Shown: positions 8,961-17,500 of the stretch, in pieces | Position numbering within the stretch: position 1 is the first letter of the stretch | Layout: the number at the start of each line of letters is the position of its first letter | Source of the DNA: Aliivibrio sp. EL58 | Lineage (GTDB): Bacteria > Pseudomonadota > Gammaproteobacteria > Enterobacterales > Vibrionaceae | Assembly: GCF_900312675.1 (NCBI RefSeq) | Contig: NZ_OMPC01000010.1 | Span: 3,228-51,138, forward strand | Direction of reading: 5' to 3' | DNA: 47,911 bases | Position numbers and translations under genes: made by a program | The notes under the pieces: model-generated | Seen by the model: the letters and a program-made list of their open reading frames with translations, nothing else | Database searches by the model: none | What the model was told of the DNA's origin: nothing

Positions 8961-9302
8961 TTACACACTAAATGATGCGCCACAACCACATGTTGTTGTC
9001 GCATTTGGGTTATTAATAAAGAAGCGAGAACCCTCTAGGCCTTCTGTATAATCAACAACACCGCCAATCAAGTACTGTAAACTCATTGGGTCGACAACTA
9101 AAGTTACGCCATCATTTACTAGCGTCATATCGCCTTCGTTTACGTCTTCATCAAAAGTAAATCCGTATTGGAAACCACTACAGCCACCACCTGTAATATA
9201 TACACGTAGTTTTAGATTTGGGTTTTCTTCTTCTGCTATTAACGTTTTTACTTTTGCTGCAGCAACATCAGAAAACGTTAACGGCACAGATACATCACTC
9301 AT
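8961..9302 (-). CDS. erpA: Iron-sulfur cluster insertion protein ErpA (A-type carrier)
   Basis: A 113-aa A-type carrier that delivers [4Fe-4S] clusters to apo-proteins, including those of isoprenoid synthesis and respiration. The three invariant cysteines are present: Cys41 in GGGCSGF, and Cys105 and Cys107 in TCGCG near the C-terminus. Length and termini match ErpA rather than IscA or SufA. It is divergent from hemL, as in other vibrios. AGAGG precedes the ATG, a good promoter lies at 9344-9372, and a terminator follows. Its product is cytosolic and generally essential in relatives. Confidence 0.96.
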   Translation of the reverse strand: MSDVSVPLTFSDVAAAKVKTLIAEEENPNLKLRVYITGGGCSGFQYGFTFDEDVNEGDMTLVNDGVTLVVDPMSLQYLIGGVVDYTEGLEGSRFFINNPNATTTCGCGASFSV

Positions 9303-9343
9303 TTCAACCTCTCAGATTGGTTTCCAATTCTATTTTAATTCTG

Positions 9344-9372
9344 ATTATCTAATACCTGACTGTTTCATTCAA
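9344..9372 (-). promoter_or_regulatory. Predicted sigma-70 promoter for erpA
   Basis: Minus strand TTGAAT (9367-9372), 17-bp spacer, GATAAT (9344-9349). Both boxes are close to consensus, and the -10 lies about 42 bp upstream of the erpA ATG. No clear IscR site was recognised. Confidence 0.6.
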
Positions 9373-9535
9373 GTATTCAATACATCCATCACGCGTAACA
9401 GAGCTAGTTAGCTCTCATTCAGCATAATTTTTTACTTATTAGATGGGGATTAATACGATCAACTCAAGCATTCTGATTCAATTTAGGTACAATAACTGCC
9501 AACTGGTCCAATTGATTACTACGAGGATATAAGTA

Positions 9536-10831
9536 ATGACCAAATCAGCAGAACTATTTGCAAAAGCGCAAGAGAAAATCCCTGGTGGCGTTAATTCACC
9601 TGTTCGTGCTTTTGCTGGTGTTGGTGGCTCACCAATTTTCATTGAGCGTGCCGATGGCCCATTAATTTTTGATGCCGATGGAAAAGCTTATATTGATTAC
9701 GTTGGCTCTTGGGGTCCAATGATCCTTGGCCATAACCATGCTGCTATTCGTGAAGCCGTAATATCTGCTGCACAACGTGGTTTAAGTTTTGGTGCTCCTA
9801 CTGAAACTGAAATCAATATGGCTGAGCTTGTCTCTGAACTAGTACCATCAATGGAACAAGTTCGTATGGTAAGTTCAGGTACGGAAGCAACAATGAGCGC
9901 AATTCGTCTTGCTCGTGGTTACACTAGCCGTGATAAGATCATGAAGTTTGAAGGCTGTTACCACGGTCATGCCGATAGCTTACTTGTAAAAGCAGGTTCT
10001 GGTGCATTAACGTTGGGTCAACCTAGCTCTCCTGGCGTACCTGCTGATTTTGCTAAGTACACACTAACTGCAACGTTTAATGACTTAGCGTCTGTTCGTG
10101 AACTCTTTGCTGCAAATAAAGGTGAGATCGCTTGTATTATTGTTGAGCCTGTTGCTGGCAACATGAACTGCATTCCACCAGTAGAAGGTTTCCATGAAGG
10201 TCTTCGTCAGATCTGTGATGAAGAAGGCGCGTTATTGATTTTTGATGAAGTAATGACGGGTTTCCGTGTTGCAGAAAACTGCGCACAAGGTTACTACAAC
10301 ATTAAACCAGATCTAACTTGTCTTGGTAAAGTTATTGGTGGCGGTATGCCTGTTGGCGCTTTTGGTGGCAGCAAAGAAGTAATGCAATACATTGCTCCGA
10401 CAGGTCCTGTATATCAAGCGGGCACCCTTTCTGGTAATCCTGTTGCAATGGCGGCTGGTTTTGCTTGTTTAAAAGTACTAACAGAAGAAGGCAATGAAAA
10501 ACGCCTTGCTACTACGACGAAGCAATTAGCACTAGGCTTAAAAGAGCTAGCAAATAAACACGGTATCCCAATGGTTGTAAATTACGTTGGTGGTATGTTT
10601 GGTTTCTTCTTTACTGAGCAAGAAACAGTAACAACCTACGAAGACGTAACTAAGTGCGACATCGAACAATTCAAACGTTTTTTCAATCTAATGCTAAAAC
10701 ACGGTGTTTACCTTGCTCCTTCTGCATTTGAAGCTGGATTTACTTCTTTAGCTCATGGTCCAAAAGAGATTGAAGCGACACTAGAAGCCGCTGATCGTTG
10801 TTTTGCTACAATGGCTTCAGAAGCAAAATAA
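9536..10831 (+). CDS. hemL: Glutamate-1-semialdehyde 2,1-aminomutase
   Basis: This PLP-dependent cytosolic enzyme converts glutamate-1-semialdehyde to 5-aminolevulinate, the last step of the C5 route to haem, sirohaem and cobalamin. The 431-aa length is typical. The N-terminus [11 protein letters not shown] is diagnostic, the PLP-binding lysine is Lys265 in CLGKVIGGG, and [10 protein letters not shown] is the Asp-containing cofactor motif. GAGG lies ten bases before the ATG. A hairpin terminator follows at 10857-10888. The hemL/erpA pairing is conserved with other gammaproteobacteria. Confidence 0.97.
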   Translation: MTKSAELFAKAQEKIPGGVNSPVRAFAGVGGSPIFIERADGPLIFDADGKAYIDYVGSWGPMILGHNHAAIREAVISAAQRGLSFGAPTETEINMAELVSELVPSMEQVRMVSSGTEATMSAIRLARGYTSRDKIMKFEGCYHGHADSLLVKAGSGALTLGQPSSPGVPADFAKYTLTATFNDLASVRELFAANKGEIACIIVEPVAGNMNCIPPVEGFHEGLRQICDEEGALLIFDEVMTGFRVAENCAQGYYNIKPDLTCLGKVIGGGMPVGAFGGSKEVMQYIAPTGPVYQAGTLSGNPVAMAAGFACLKVLTEEGNEKRLATTTKQLALGLKELANKHGIPMVVNYVGGMFGFFFTEQETVTTYEDVTKCDIEQFKRFFNLMLKHGVYLAPSAFEAGFTSLAHGPKEIEATLEAADRCFATMASEAK

Positions 10832-10856
10832 ATCTAAAACGATAAGAAATTAATCA

Positions 10857-10888
10857 ATGGTCGACTCTGTATTGAGAAGGCCATTTTT
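10857..10888 (+). terminator. Intrinsic terminator after hemL
   Basis: Hairpin with an outer stem ATGGTC/GGCCAT and an inner stem CTC/GAG, separated by a GA/AA internal loop, then TTTTTAT. It overlaps the stop codon of the small minus-strand ORF at 10887-10997. Confidence 0.72.
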
Positions 10889-10997
10889 ATTGCCAGAAAT
10901 ACACCACCATCACTATTAGTCCAATCATAATTACAGGAACAACTGGTAATTTTCTTTTTTTATTACTACTGCACGTCTCTTTATCACAACAGCCCAT
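10887..10997 (-). CDS. Probable 36-aa cysteine-rich single-span membrane protein, function unknown
   Basis: A short ORF in the hemL/permease intergenic gap. It starts MGCCDKETCSSNKKRK, with a Cys-Cys pair and a third Cys, then a basic cluster, then one hydrophobic segment (about residues 18-34) ending YFWQ. GGAGAG lies five bases upstream of the ATG, a strong ribosome-binding site that favours real translation. The layout (short cytosolic Cys/Lys tail followed by one membrane span) resembles many small inner-membrane proteins. I do not recognise a family and assign no function. Its stop codon sits in the T-tract of the hemL terminator on the opposite strand, so the two transcripts would overlap antisense. 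Confidence 0.5.
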   Translation of the reverse strand: MGCCDKETCSSNKKRKLPVVPVIMIGLIVMVVYFWQ

Positions 10998-11096
10998 CGT
11001 TACTCTCCATTATTCTTGCTAAGCTAACCAAGTACCTATATAACTTAACTAACTGTCAGTATTTATAAATAGCTAACCGCATCATAAGGGAATAAT

Positions 11097-12182
11097 GTGT
11101 CTCATTTCAATAAACTAAATTCTAGCCATTGGGTTTTAATTGCTGCTTTACTTGCCGCGGGTTATGCGTGTTTTCTATTAATTCAGCCGTATTTAAATCC
11201 TATTATTCTCGCCTTTATTATGTCTCTGTTATTTGCACCTCTGCATAATAAAATCAGCGAAAAACTACCGAATAGCCCAAATAGTGCGGCTATTTTATCT
11301 TGTACAGCCCTGACCTTTATTATTGCTATTCCCTTATTTTTTGTCTTTGTTGCCATTGTGCAGCAAGGAGCAACCTTCTCTAAAGACGCTTATCACTGGG
11401 TCACAGAAGGTGGCGTTCAGACTTTATTTGAACACCCGATTGTCGCGCAAATATTAGCGTTTATTAATAAGCATCTCCCTTTTGATGCTATTGACCCTGC
11501 TGAAATCACTCAAAAAGTGGCTCAACTTGCTTCTCAAGTAGGAACAAAAGTGGTTGGCGTCAGTGCTCAAATATTGGGTGATGTGACAAATGTACTCGTG
11601 AATTTCTTCTTAATGCTATTCGTTCTCTTCTTCTTATTACGAGATCAAGACAAAATTATCTCAGCATTTCGCCATGTATTGCCTCTTTCAAGAAGCCAAG
11701 AAGATCGCTTATTGAATGAAATTGAAGAGGTTTCAAAATCAGCGATTCTTGGATCATTCTTAACCGCTATAGCCCAAGGTTTAGCTGGTGGTTTTGCTAT
11801 GTGGTTAGCTGGTTTCCCTGGCTTATTCTGGGGAACAATGATGGGATTTGCCTCTTTCATTCCTGTTGTTGGTACTGCTCTTATTTGGGTACCTGCAACG
11901 ATTTATCTACTTTTAACGAACCAATGGGAATGGGCTATTTTCTTAACCGCGTGGGGAGTTCTGGTTGTAGGTTCGATTGATAACATCGTACGACCATTAT
12001 TGATGCAAGGTAACTCAGGAATGAATACGTTACTCATTTTCTTCTCTTTATTAGGCGGTATTCACTTATATGGCTTAATTGGTTTAATTTATGGCCCTAT
12101 TATTTTCGCTTTAACTTTAGTTCTTTTTAATATGTATGAGACTGAATTTAAAAAATTTTTAGACCAACAAGATAAGAATTAG
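11097..12182 (+). CDS. AI-2E family (PerM/YdiK-like) membrane transporter
   Basis: A 361-aa polytopic inner-membrane protein with about eight hydrophobic segments (near residues 10-50, 60-85, 150-175, 205-290 and 300-345). The C-terminal region reads GLIYGPIIFALTLVLF, characteristic of the AI-2 exporter/PerM superfamily. Members include the AI-2 exporter TqsA, but most are uncharacterised permeases, so a signalling role should not be assumed. The start is GTG: AAGGGA lies seven bases upstream, while the overlapping ATG at 11095 is out of frame and meets a stop after a few codons. It lies between hemL and rsmC on the same strand. Confidence 0.85.
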   Translation: MSHFNKLNSSHWVLIAALLAAGYACFLLIQPYLNPIILAFIMSLLFAPLHNKISEKLPNSPNSAAILSCTALTFIIAIPLFFVFVAIVQQGATFSKDAYHWVTEGGVQTLFEHPIVAQILAFINKHLPFDAIDPAEITQKVAQLASQVGTKVVGVSAQILGDVTNVLVNFFLMLFVLFFLLRDQDKIISAFRHVLPLSRSQEDRLLNEIEEVSKSAILGSFLTAIAQGLAGGFAMWLAGFPGLFWGTMMGFASFIPVVGTALIWVPATIYLLLTNQWEWAIFLTAWGVLVVGSIDNIVRPLLMQGNSGMNTLLIFFSLLGGIHLYGLIGLIYGPIIFALTLVLFNMYETEFKKFLDQQDKN

Positions 12183-12307
12183 CACCGTAAACTTTATCAG
12201 ATAGAGGCTGGATTTCTTTACTCACGTAAACAGCCTCTTACTTTTCTTTTCCTTCCCCTTTCTTTGTGGGACAATCTCGTCAGTTTTTGTATTCTTTCGA
12301 GGCCATT

Positions 12308-13327
12308 ATGTCTTACTCAGCTCCAAGTCAAATCACTCAACGTCAACTTGCTTATTTTGAAGGCAAACACGTTCTCATTGCTGGTGAACTTACTGATGAT
12401 TTCCCACTTGAGTTAGTCAAACATTGTGCTTCAACGTCAATTTTCACGACTAACTATGGCTACTATAAGCAATTTGAAAACAATGACAGTATTGACTGCC
12501 ATTTTGGTTCTGAGTTAACTAAAGATACCAATGCCGATATGATCCTACTTTATTGGCCAAAAGCAAAAGCTGAGGCTGAGTATCTACTGACTATGCTTCT
12601 AGCCAAGCTAGGTAAAGATACTGAAATCGCTGTCGTTGGTGAAAACAGAAGTGGTGTAAAAAGCATTGAAAAAATGTTTGCCGATTTTGGACCAATCACT
12701 AAATTTGATTCTGCTCGTCGTTGCAGCTTTTACTGGGGGCAATGCACTGAATCAGTACCAAGTTTCAATCAACAAGATTGGTTTAAAGAGTACCAAGTTC
12801 AATTTGAAGAGCACACTATTGAAGTAAGAAGCCTACCTGGCGTATTTAGCCATGGTGAATTTGACAAAGGTTCTGAATTACTACTACAAACACTGCCATC
12901 ATTGCGTGGACACGTCCTTGATTTTGGTTGTGGTGCCGGTGTTTTAGGCTCAGTAATGAAAACATTAAATCCTAAGATTCATTTAGATATGGTTGATATC
13001 AGCGCGCTCGCTATTGCCTCATCAATTGAGACTTTAAAAGCAAACGATCTTGAAGGTAATGTCTTCGCCAGTGATGTTTATTCTAATACTAAAGAAAATT
13101 ACCAATTTATTGTGAGTAACCCTCCGTTTCATGCCGGTTTGAAAACTCACTATTCTTCAACAGAAGAGTTACTAGCAAAAGCACCACAAAATTTAACCCA
13201 TCATGGGCAATTAATTTTAGTGGCGAATAGCTTCTTACAATATCCTCCAATTATTGAAAAAGCCTTTGGTGAATGCACAACATTAGCTAAAAATAATAAA
13301 TTTAAGATCTACTCCGCACAAAAATAA
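12308..13327 (+). CDS. rsmC: 16S rRNA m2G1207 methyltransferase RsmC
   Basis: This SAM-dependent methyltransferase modifies G1207 of 16S rRNA in the small subunit. The 339-aa protein has a degenerate N-terminal methyltransferase-like domain (about 1-165) and an active C-terminal domain. That domain has the SAM motif [10 protein letters not shown] (about residues 205-214) and the catalytic NPPFH motif starting at Asn271. The start at 12308 is preferred over an in-frame GTG at 12266: GAGG lies five bases before this ATG, and [14 protein letters not shown] is a typical RsmC N-terminus. A hairpin with arms at 13355-13363 and 13390-13398 follows. Confidence 0.94.
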   Translation: MSYSAPSQITQRQLAYFEGKHVLIAGELTDDFPLELVKHCASTSIFTTNYGYYKQFENNDSIDCHFGSELTKDTNADMILLYWPKAKAEAEYLLTMLLAKLGKDTEIAVVGENRSGVKSIEKMFADFGPITKFDSARRCSFYWGQCTESVPSFNQQDWFKEYQVQFEEHTIEVRSLPGVFSHGEFDKGSELLLQTLPSLRGHVLDFGCGAGVLGSVMKTLNPKIHLDMVDISALAIASSIETLKANDLEGNVFASDVYSNTKENYQFIVSNPPFHAGLKTHYSSTEELLAKAPQNLTHHGQLILVANSFLQYPPIIEKAFGECTTLAKNNKFKIYSAQK

Positions 13328-13354
13328 TCTAGCACCCCGCCGCAACTTACTATT

Positions 13355-13409
13355 CTGCTGCTTGATTTTTAACGTAACTTACGTATAAGAAGCAGCAGAG
13401 TTTCTCGTT
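13355..13409 (+). terminator. Candidate hairpin terminator between rsmC and chiS
   Basis: Nine-bp stem CTGCTGCTT/AAGCAGCAG enclosing a second small hairpin, ACGTA/TACGT. The downstream tail GTTTCTCGTT is only moderately T-rich, so this may be a weak terminator or a structured leader element. Confidence 0.5.
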
Positions 13410-13433
13410 AAAATTTCACTACCAAATACTTAC

Positions 13434-13452
13434 TGACACGTTAATTGTGTCA
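13434..13452. promoter_or_regulatory. Palindromic operator candidate upstream of chiS
   Basis: Perfect inverted repeat TGACAC-N7-GTGTCA, centred 48 bp upstream of the chiS ATG. It is positioned like a repressor or activator site. No known regulator consensus was recognised with confidence. Confidence 0.4.
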
Positions 13453-13490
13453 ATTCCGCTGAATGGACAACAGTGTAAATCAGGCTTAAC

Positions 13491-16400
13491 ATGGATAAAA
13501 AACAACACTTTAAACGTCTTCAACATACGTTAATGATTGCATTTCTTGCATTGAGTATTACTCCCCTATCAATTATCGCTATCTTCTTTCTTCAATCGCA
13601 CAGCCAAGATCTAGCGACTCAAAGTACAGCTCACCTTGTTTCTTTGAGAGACAATAAAGAACAGCAAGTAACAAACTACTTTAAAGCTCGAAAGTCAGAA
13701 GTTTTAGGCTTTGCACGTTCAGAATTAGCCAATGCGAGTGGTGGCCGATTTTATGGCTTAATCAGTGCGTTTCCGCATTTAGGCTCATCGATTGAGAATG
13801 CGAGAAAAAACGCACAATTAAGGTATATAGAAGGGTCAGGAAATAAGATTCGCACCAGTATTTTGCCAGAATCAGATTCCTATATTGGCAGTGAACGCTA
13901 TCGTCTTTTGCATAAACGATATCACTGGGCTTACCAAGAGTTACTAAAGCGTTCTGATTTTACCGATATCTTATTAGTGGATATTGATGGTAATGTTGTG
14001 TACTCAACTAAAAAAGAAGACAACTACGGTACTAATTTACTCAGCGGTAAATATAAAGGCACCGCACTTGAGCATACGTACAGCAAAGTACGTGAAATGA
14101 TGGATAAACCAAACAACCAAGACAATATTCCCGTTATATTCTCTGATTTCTCTTACATTAATGATGAAAGTACCGCATGGTTTGCTGCACCTATCGTTCA
14201 ACAAGGGTACTTACATAGCTTTGCTTTATTTAAATTACCGAATACAGGTCTATCTACGCTGCTAGATAATAAAGAAAATAGTTCAACTAAAACCTATTTT
14301 GTTGGTGAAGATTCTTATTCTCGAATTAGCAATAACGACACGAACAAAAACTTAACTCAAAATATAATAGCGGCACTGTCAGGTAAAACTAACGTTGGCA
14401 GTTTTATAGATAAAAATGGTCAGAAAGTATTAGCTGCATTTGCTCCAATTAATATTGATAATCATGTTTGGGGATTATCTGTTGAGTTACCTGAAAATGA
14501 AGCCTTTGCTCGTATTCAGCAATTAGAGCACATTTTTATTATTGCTATGATCATCGCTATCGTCAGTGTTGTCATCGCCTCTCATTTCTTATCTAACTCA
14601 ATTACGGCTCCTTTGCTACGTCTTACTTGGGCTGCAGAACGAGTATCCGCAGGAGATTTAGATCAAGATATGATCAGTACCGATAGAAAAGATGAGATTG
14701 GCCGTCTTGCGGTAAGTTTTGCACGAATGCAACGATCAATAAGAGAAAAGATTCAACTGATCAAAGCTCAAAATAAAGAGCTAGAAGCAAACCTTGCTAT
14801 TATCAAAAATAAAAACAGTGAATTAGAAGCCGCTGATAAATTAAAAGATGAATTCTTAGCAACAACCTCTCATGAGCTAAGAACCCCACTGCATGGCATG
14901 GTTGGTATTGCAGAAGCTCTTTATACTGGCGCTAATGGCCCTATATCAGCCTCTCATCGTCATCAATTAGAAATCATAATTAATAGTGGTCAACGACTCA
15001 CTAACCTAGTTAATGATTTATTGGATTATCATAAAATGCGCCATGGTAATTTAGATATTCACCGTCATGTCGCTGATCTTTCTTCTGCCACAAGTCTCGT
15101 TCTTGAATTATCGCAGCATTTACTTGGTAATAAACCCATCCGTATTATTAACCAAGTTGATAAATCATTACCTTCTGTTTATGCCGATGAACAGCGCCTT
15201 GAGCAAGTTCTGTATAACTTAATTGGTAATGCGATTAAATATACTTCAGAAGGGAAAATTGTTATTTCAGCCAGTGTTGTTGACCAATTCTTGCGTGTGC
15301 AAGTGGTTGATACAGGGCATGGGATCCCAGCCGATGAATTAGAACATATTTTTGAACCTCTGATCCAAGCAGGTCATGACTCTAATCGCTACAGACAAGG
15401 CTCTGGGTTGGGTCTATCTATTAGTCGTCAACTTATTGAGTTAATGGGTGGTTCTTTATATGTAAGTAGTCAGCCAATGGTTGGTGCTACTTTTAGCTTT
15501 ACTGTACCTTTAGCCAGTAAAGAACAGATACAACAACATAAATTATTAACCAAAGAAGATATCGCTCATTTCCAAAACCCTGAAAAATTAGAATACAACT
15601 TAGATGATCTGACAGAAGAACTCCCAGAGAACCCTGATGGCCCTCTGCTATTAGTTGCTGATGATGAACCTATCAACCTACAAGTATTAAGTAGCTTCCT
15701 CAAACTTGAAGGCTATCGCGTGAAAACAGTTAATGATGGTCCTGAAACCCTGCAAGCCTTAGAAGAAGAAAAACCAGAATTGCTTCTCTTAGACGTAATG
15801 ATGCCAGGAATGAGTGGCTATGAAGTTTGCCAATCAATTAGGCAAACATACAACCACTCCCAGCTGCCTATTATTATGCTCACCGCATTAAATCAAACCC
15901 AAGATAGAGTACGAGGCTTTGAATCAGGGGCCAATGACTACTTAACTAAACCATTCAATAAGCAAGAACTGGCCGCTAGAATTAAAGCTCACTTACAAGC
16001 CAGCCAAGCTGAGGGAAGGTTGACTGAAAATGACAGACTACAACAAGAGATCCGTCATCGCGAGAAAGTAGAAACCAGCTTACTTGAAACCCAAGGTCAT
16101 ATACTAGGACAGTTAACTCACGCACAAGAAGCCATCATTTGTGCGAAATCTGATGGCAAAATTCAATATGTGAACCAAGCGGCAGCAAAACTTTTCTTAC
16201 GAACAGAAGAGCAACTGTCTCGATATTCTATTGATGAGTTAATCGCTAAACGCAGCTTAATTGAAAGTGAGCAAAATTATAGAGGTAATATTGACGTCTA
16301 TATTGATGGTGCAATAAAGCAAATTAATGCTGACCTATTGCATCTTCCTGTCGCTTCAGGCTTATCTATCATGCTTGTGGTGAGCCATAAAAATGAAGCG

Positions 16401-16868
16401 AGCGATCAACGTATTCATGACTTAGAAAGTGCCGTAGAAGCGCTCTCTGCGTTTGCTTTTGATGGCGATAAACAGAAACTTGATTCTTTATCTATTATGG
16501 GGGGCGATATTGCTCAGTTAGCCATTAAAGCCAATGAGAATAAAGAAGATAAAGGAACGATTATGCGAGAGCTCATTGTTGATGGAATGATTTCTGCTCT
16601 TCAATATTGGGAAGACTCAACAGGACAAACTAAATTTACTCTTGCAGAGGAAAGTGGGTTATGGCGCGTTTATCTTGATAGAAGCACACTGCAAACTCGA
16701 ACTTTAGATAAGTACTTACGAGTAGAGTCTTTGCCTAAAACACCGCGATGGCGAACTGTTGTGAGTACATTAGAATATATCCTTACACACTGTAGTGAGC
16801 ATAACCAAGAAAGAGAAAAACTAATAAGAATAAAGGATAAACTTCAGGCTTTAATCTCATCGAGTTAA
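13491..16868 (+). CDS. chiS: Chitin-sensing hybrid histidine kinase/DNA-binding regulator ChiS
   Basis: A 1125-aa inner-membrane hybrid sensor that governs the chitin-utilisation programme. Visible layout: TM1 (about residues 12-32), a large periplasmic sensor region (about 35-345), TM2 (about 346-366), HAMP (about 367-420), coiled coil, and HisKA with His461 in TSHELRTPLHG. These are followed by an ATPase domain with NLIGNAIKY and DTGHGIP, a receiver domain with phospho-acceptor Asp768 in LLLLDVMMPG, a PAS-like region (about 870-970) and a C-terminal domain (about 1020-1125). In V. cholerae ChiS, the C-terminus binds DNA directly, and periplasmic Cbp holds ChiS inactive until chitin oligosaccharides are bound. 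Its place directly upstream of the cbp operon supports orthology. A strong terminator follows. Confidence 0.94.
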   Translation: MDKKQHFKRLQHTLMIAFLALSITPLSIIAIFFLQSHSQDLATQSTAHLVSLRDNKEQQVTNYFKARKSEVLGFARSELANASGGRFYGLISAFPHLGSSIENARKNAQLRYIEGSGNKIRTSILPESDSYIGSERYRLLHKRYHWAYQELLKRSDFTDILLVDIDGNVVYSTKKEDNYGTNLLSGKYKGTALEHTYSKVREMMDKPNNQDNIPVIFSDFSYINDESTAWFAAPIVQQGYLHSFALFKLPNTGLSTLLDNKENSSTKTYFVGEDSYSRISNNDTNKNLTQNIIAALSGKTNVGSFIDKNGQKVLAAFAPINIDNHVWGLSVELPENEAFARIQQLEHIFIIAMIIAIVSVVIASHFLSNSITAPLLRLTWAAERVSAGDLDQDMISTDRKDEIGRLAVSFARMQRSIREKIQLIKAQNKELEANLAIIKNKNSELEAADKLKDEFLATTSHELRTPLHGMVGIAEALYTGANGPISASHRHQLEIIINSGQRLTNLVNDLLDYHKMRHGNLDIHRHVADLSSATSLVLELSQHLLGNKPIRIINQVDKSLPSVYADEQRLEQVLYNLIGNAIKYTSEGKIVISASVVDQFLRVQVVDTGHGIPADELEHIFEPLIQAGHDSNRYRQGSGLGLSISRQLIELMGGSLYVSSQPMVGATFSFTVPLASKEQIQQHKLLTKEDIAHFQNPEKLEYNLDDLTEELPENPDGPLLLVADDEPINLQVLSSFLKLEGYRVKTVNDGPETLQALEEEKPELLLLDVMMPGMSGYEVCQSIRQTYNHSQLPIIMLTALNQTQDRVRGFESGANDYLTKPFNKQELAARIKAHLQASQAEGRLTENDRLQQEIRHREKVETSLLETQGHILGQLTHAQEAIICAKSDGKIQYVNQAAAKLFLRTEEQLSRYSIDELIAKRSLIESEQNYRGNIDVYIDGAIKQINADLLHLPVASGLSIMLVVSHKNEASDQRIHDLESAVEALSAFAFDGDKQKLDSLSIMGGDIAQLAIKANENKEDKGTIMRELIVDGMISALQYWEDSTGQTKFTLAEESGLWRVYLDRSTLQTRTLDKYLRVESLPKTPRWRTVVSTLEYILTHCSEHNQEREKLIRIKDKLQALISSS

Positions 16869-16887
16869 TCATTAAAGTAATTAAATT

Positions 16888-16916
16888 AAACCCGTATTTT
16901 TATACGGGTTTTTTTT
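16888..16916 (+). terminator. Intrinsic terminator after chiS
   Basis: Ten-bp stem AAACCCGTAT/ATACGGGTTT (16888-16897 and 16902-16911) with a TTTT loop, running into an unbroken T-tract. It separates chiS from the cbp operon. Confidence 0.93.
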
Positions 16917-17095
16917 ATATCCATACTATTTCACAGCACAAATTAACTGCTTTTACATTCGTTAAAAACAACAAAAAATATAATAAAAAACCGTGTTTTA
17001 CTCAGTGAAATCTATATTTGTCGTAAGAATGAGAAGCGAATCACAACAAACCTAACCTGATAATTTTAGCGATAAATTTACGGACCTAAGTCACA

Positions 17096-17111
17096 CGTGA
17101 TCGCAATCACT
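17096..17111. promoter_or_regulatory. CRP-like binding site
   Basis: CGTGA-N6-TCACT keeps the full GTGA...TCAC core and eight of the ten consensus half-site bases. It is 373 bp upstream of the cbp ATG. Catabolite control of chitin genes by CRP is known in vibrios; use of this exact site is inferred. Confidence 0.5.
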
Positions 17112-17158
17112 CTCTATCAAACAAGTAGGAAAACCATATACACATCATAATAAAGGGG

Positions 17159-17170
17159 GTAAGTACGCAC
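17159..17170. promoter_or_regulatory. SlmA-like binding site
   Basis: GTAAGTACGCAC matches ten of twelve positions of the SlmA consensus GTGAGTACTCAC. SlmA is a nucleoid-occlusion protein that also activates the chitobiose operon promoter in V. cholerae, so a site in this promoter region is expected. Confidence 0.5.
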
Positions 17171-17416
17171 TAACTTTTGCCTTTACAGTACTTCATATAT
17201 TGAACATGCATCACACTGGTGTTAGTGTGCGAAATATGGGCAAAACATAGGAAAACAACAATTTTAACGTAGCAAAACCCAACTTTGACGTTTTTAACGG
17301 GAATCTAAATTGACGTTTTAAGCAGAAAACGTTTTCCTATACATGCCCAAGGCCTACAGACCACTCAAAAACCATGGTAAAGGTAATTTAAAAAATGGAT
17401 TTGAGGTAAGCCTAAA

Positions 17417-17500
17417 ATGTGTGTTTATCAGATTGATAAAGACGTATATATCGTGAAACTAAAGCAAAGAGTAAGGAACAGCTATGCTTGCCAATATTAA
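17417..17500 (+). CDS. Possible upstream/leader ORF overlapping the cbp start
   Basis: A 27-codon ORF starting MCVYQIDKDVYIVK, with GAGG ten bases upstream of its ATG. It ends at a TAA 12 bases inside cbp, in another frame, so translating ribosomes would pass over the cbp ribosome-binding site and start. A 7-bp hairpin (TTTATCA/TGATAAA, 17424-17440) lies near its start codon. It may be a regulatory leader or chance; nothing in the peptide suggests a stand-alone function. Confidence 0.3.
   Translation: MCVYQIDKDVYIVKLKQRVRNSYACQY

Larger units (their letters stand above)
16917..17483 (+). promoter_or_regulatory. Regulatory region of the chitin-oligosaccharide operon
   Basis: A 567-bp non-coding stretch between the chiS terminator and the cbp start. 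It holds a CRP-like site (17096-17111), a SlmA-like site (17159-17170), a dyad CACACT-N6-AGTGTG (17212-17229), repeated TTGACG boxes at 17285 and 17310, a palindrome GAAAACGTTTTC (17325-17336) and TATACA (17338-17343). TATACA is a plausible -10 without a good -35, as expected for an activator-dependent promoter. Near the gene there is a small palindrome at 17424-17440 and an upstream ORF overlapping the cbp start. In V. cholerae the equivalent promoter is directly activated by ChiS and SlmA. The exact promoter here is not resolved. Confidence 0.6.

Noticed and set aside
11097-12182. Calling the AI-2E family protein an autoinducer-2 exporter
   Set aside because: Most members of this family have unknown substrates, and no AI-2 genes are nearby apart from mtnN about 10 kb away.
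12266-12307. Upstream GTG start for rsmC
   Set aside because: It adds 14 residues not typical of RsmC; GAGG is correctly spaced only for the ATG at 12308.
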